Notes under the pieces: generated by a model
The model's input: the letters and a program-made list of their open reading frames with translations, nothing else
Told to the model about the DNA's origin: nothing
Database searches by the model: none
Position numbers and translations under genes: made by a program
Assembly (NCBI GenBank): GCA_009929095.1
Contig: SABF01000118.1
Coordinates: 1 to 5,435 of the forward strand
Source: Erysipelotrichia bacterium
Lineage (GTDB): Bacteria > Bacillota_I > Bacilli_A > Erysipelotrichales > Erysipelotrichaceae
Reading direction: 5' to 3'
Length of the DNA: 5,435 nucleotides
Shown: piece by piece, positions 5,011 to 5,435 of the stretch
Numbering within the stretch: position 1 is the stretch's first letter
How the letters are laid out: each line of letters opens with the position of its first letter

Positions 5011-5435
5011 TATTTGATCACCGCAGTAAATGTTTTGGTAATCTGAAGCGGTCTGGTAATCGCACCGCCTACAACCGCGCAGTGAACACCAAGATCAAGT
5101 GCCTTTCTCAGATAGTCAGGAGTAGAGATGTTGCCTTCTGCAATGACCGGTTTGCCGCAGTTCTTTACAAGATATTCAATCATATCAAACGGCGGAACTG
5201 AGCGGCCTCTGGTATAGGAAGTATAGCCGGCCATTGTGGTACCGATCAGATCAAATCCCATCTCTGCGGCTTTCATTCCTTCTTCCTGATCAGAGCAGTC
5301 AGCCATAAACAGCTGATTTGGATATTTAGTGCGCACTTCTTTGAAGAAGTCTTCAAGTGAAGAGCCATTAGGACGAATGCGCTTTGTAGCATCCATGGCA
5401 AGAACCTCAACGCCGCATGCCATCAGGGCATCAAC
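5010..5435 (-). CDS. nanE: N-acetylmannosamine-6-phosphate 2-epimerase, C-terminal part (5' end outside window)
   Basis: This cytoplasmic TIM-barrel enzyme converts ManNAc-6-P into GlcNAc-6-P in sialic acid catabolism. The frame is open to the right edge (it begins VDALMACGVEVLAMDATKR), so the Met at the codon ending at 5423 is internal and not the true start. The visible 141 residues are the C-terminal part of a family usually about 220-240 long. Diagnostic motifs are LAMDATKRIRP, FMADCSDQEEGMKAAEMGFD, IGTTMAGYT, VIAEGNISTPDYL (whose Glu corresponds to the catalytic Glu of the family) and VVGGAITRPLQITKTF. The catalytic Lys would be upstream of the window. Its stop overlaps the kinase start (TAATG), making a nanE-nanK operon on the - strand; the promoter lies outside the window. 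Confidence 0.93.
   Translation of the reverse strand, partial: VDALMACGVEVLAMDATKRIRPNGSSLEDFFKEVRTKYPNQLFMADCSDQEEGMKAAEMGFDLIGTTMAGYTSYTRGRSVPPFDMIEYLVKNCGKPVIAEGNISTPDYLRKALDLGVHCAVVGGAITRPLQITKTFTAVIK
5015..5022 (-). promoter_or_regulatory. Ribosome binding site of nanK inside the nanE end
   Basis: On the - strand GGTGATCA lies 4 bases before the kinase ATG. GGTGATC is complementary to part of the 16S rRNA 3' end beyond the usual core, and if GGTGA is taken as the pairing core the spacing is 7 bases. It is embedded in the last codons of nanE, consistent with translational coupling of the two genes. Confidence 0.55.

Noticed and set aside
5010..5423. NanE as a complete 137-residue protein starting at the internal Met
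   Set aside because: The frame stays open to the window edge with family-like sequence upstream (VDAL before that Met), and the catalytic Lys half of the barrel is missing, so the gene is partial and not short.

Overview
The window looks like a chromosomal piece of a low-to-moderate GC Gram-positive gut bacterium (Firmicutes). The protein sequences resemble Erysipelotrichales or Lachnospiraceae homologues, but I cannot fix the genus by eye. Supporting signs are strong Shine-Dalgarno sites, a sigma-A type promoter with a cre/LacI-like operator, and an MsmK-type sugar-importer ATPase. The theme is uptake and breakdown of host glycans (mucin or milk oligosaccharides and sialic acid).

Left part (1-2391, + strand): the last 11 codons of a probable CUT1 ABC sugar permease, then a 57-residue two-helix membrane protein at 44-217, then a complete GH112 galacto-N-biose/lacto-N-biose phosphorylase (718 aa). 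Short spacings and separate ribosome binding sites suggest one operon. It would import a Gal-beta-1,3-HexNAc disaccharide and split it with phosphate into galactose 1-phosphate and GalNAc or GlcNAc.

Middle (2392-3949, + strand): a 311-base gap holds a good promoter (2471-2498), a palindromic operator over the predicted transcription start, and a leader of roughly 200 bases with several strong hairpins, some mutually exclusive, just before the ribosome binding site. The leader serves an MsmK/UgpC-family ATPase (398 aa from the ATG at 2703) with an unusual lysine-rich insertion near its N-terminus. A perfect rho-independent terminator closes this unit. A separately promoted ATPase fits the MsmK model, in which one ATPase powers several CUT1 importers, probably including the one whose permease ends at the left edge.

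Right part (4068-5435, - strand): a convergent nanE-nanK pair. NanE (ManNAc-6-phosphate 2-epimerase) runs off the right edge and overlaps by one base (TAATG) a ROK-family kinase, most likely ManNAc kinase. The kinase lacks all zinc ligands of the ROK signature and also the usual sugar-binding Glu of the GE(I/V)GH motif. A 12-bp hairpin with a T-rich tail ends this unit.

Together the genes fit use of sialylated Gal-beta-1,3-HexNAc glycans: sialic acid goes through ManNAc to GlcNAc-6-P, and the exposed disaccharide is phosphorolysed. The HexNAc 1-kinase, the sialic acid lyase and the solute-binding proteins are not in the window. I found no CRISPR array, tRNA, rRNA or mobile element. The least explained parts are the structured leader before the ATPase gene and the 57-residue membrane protein.
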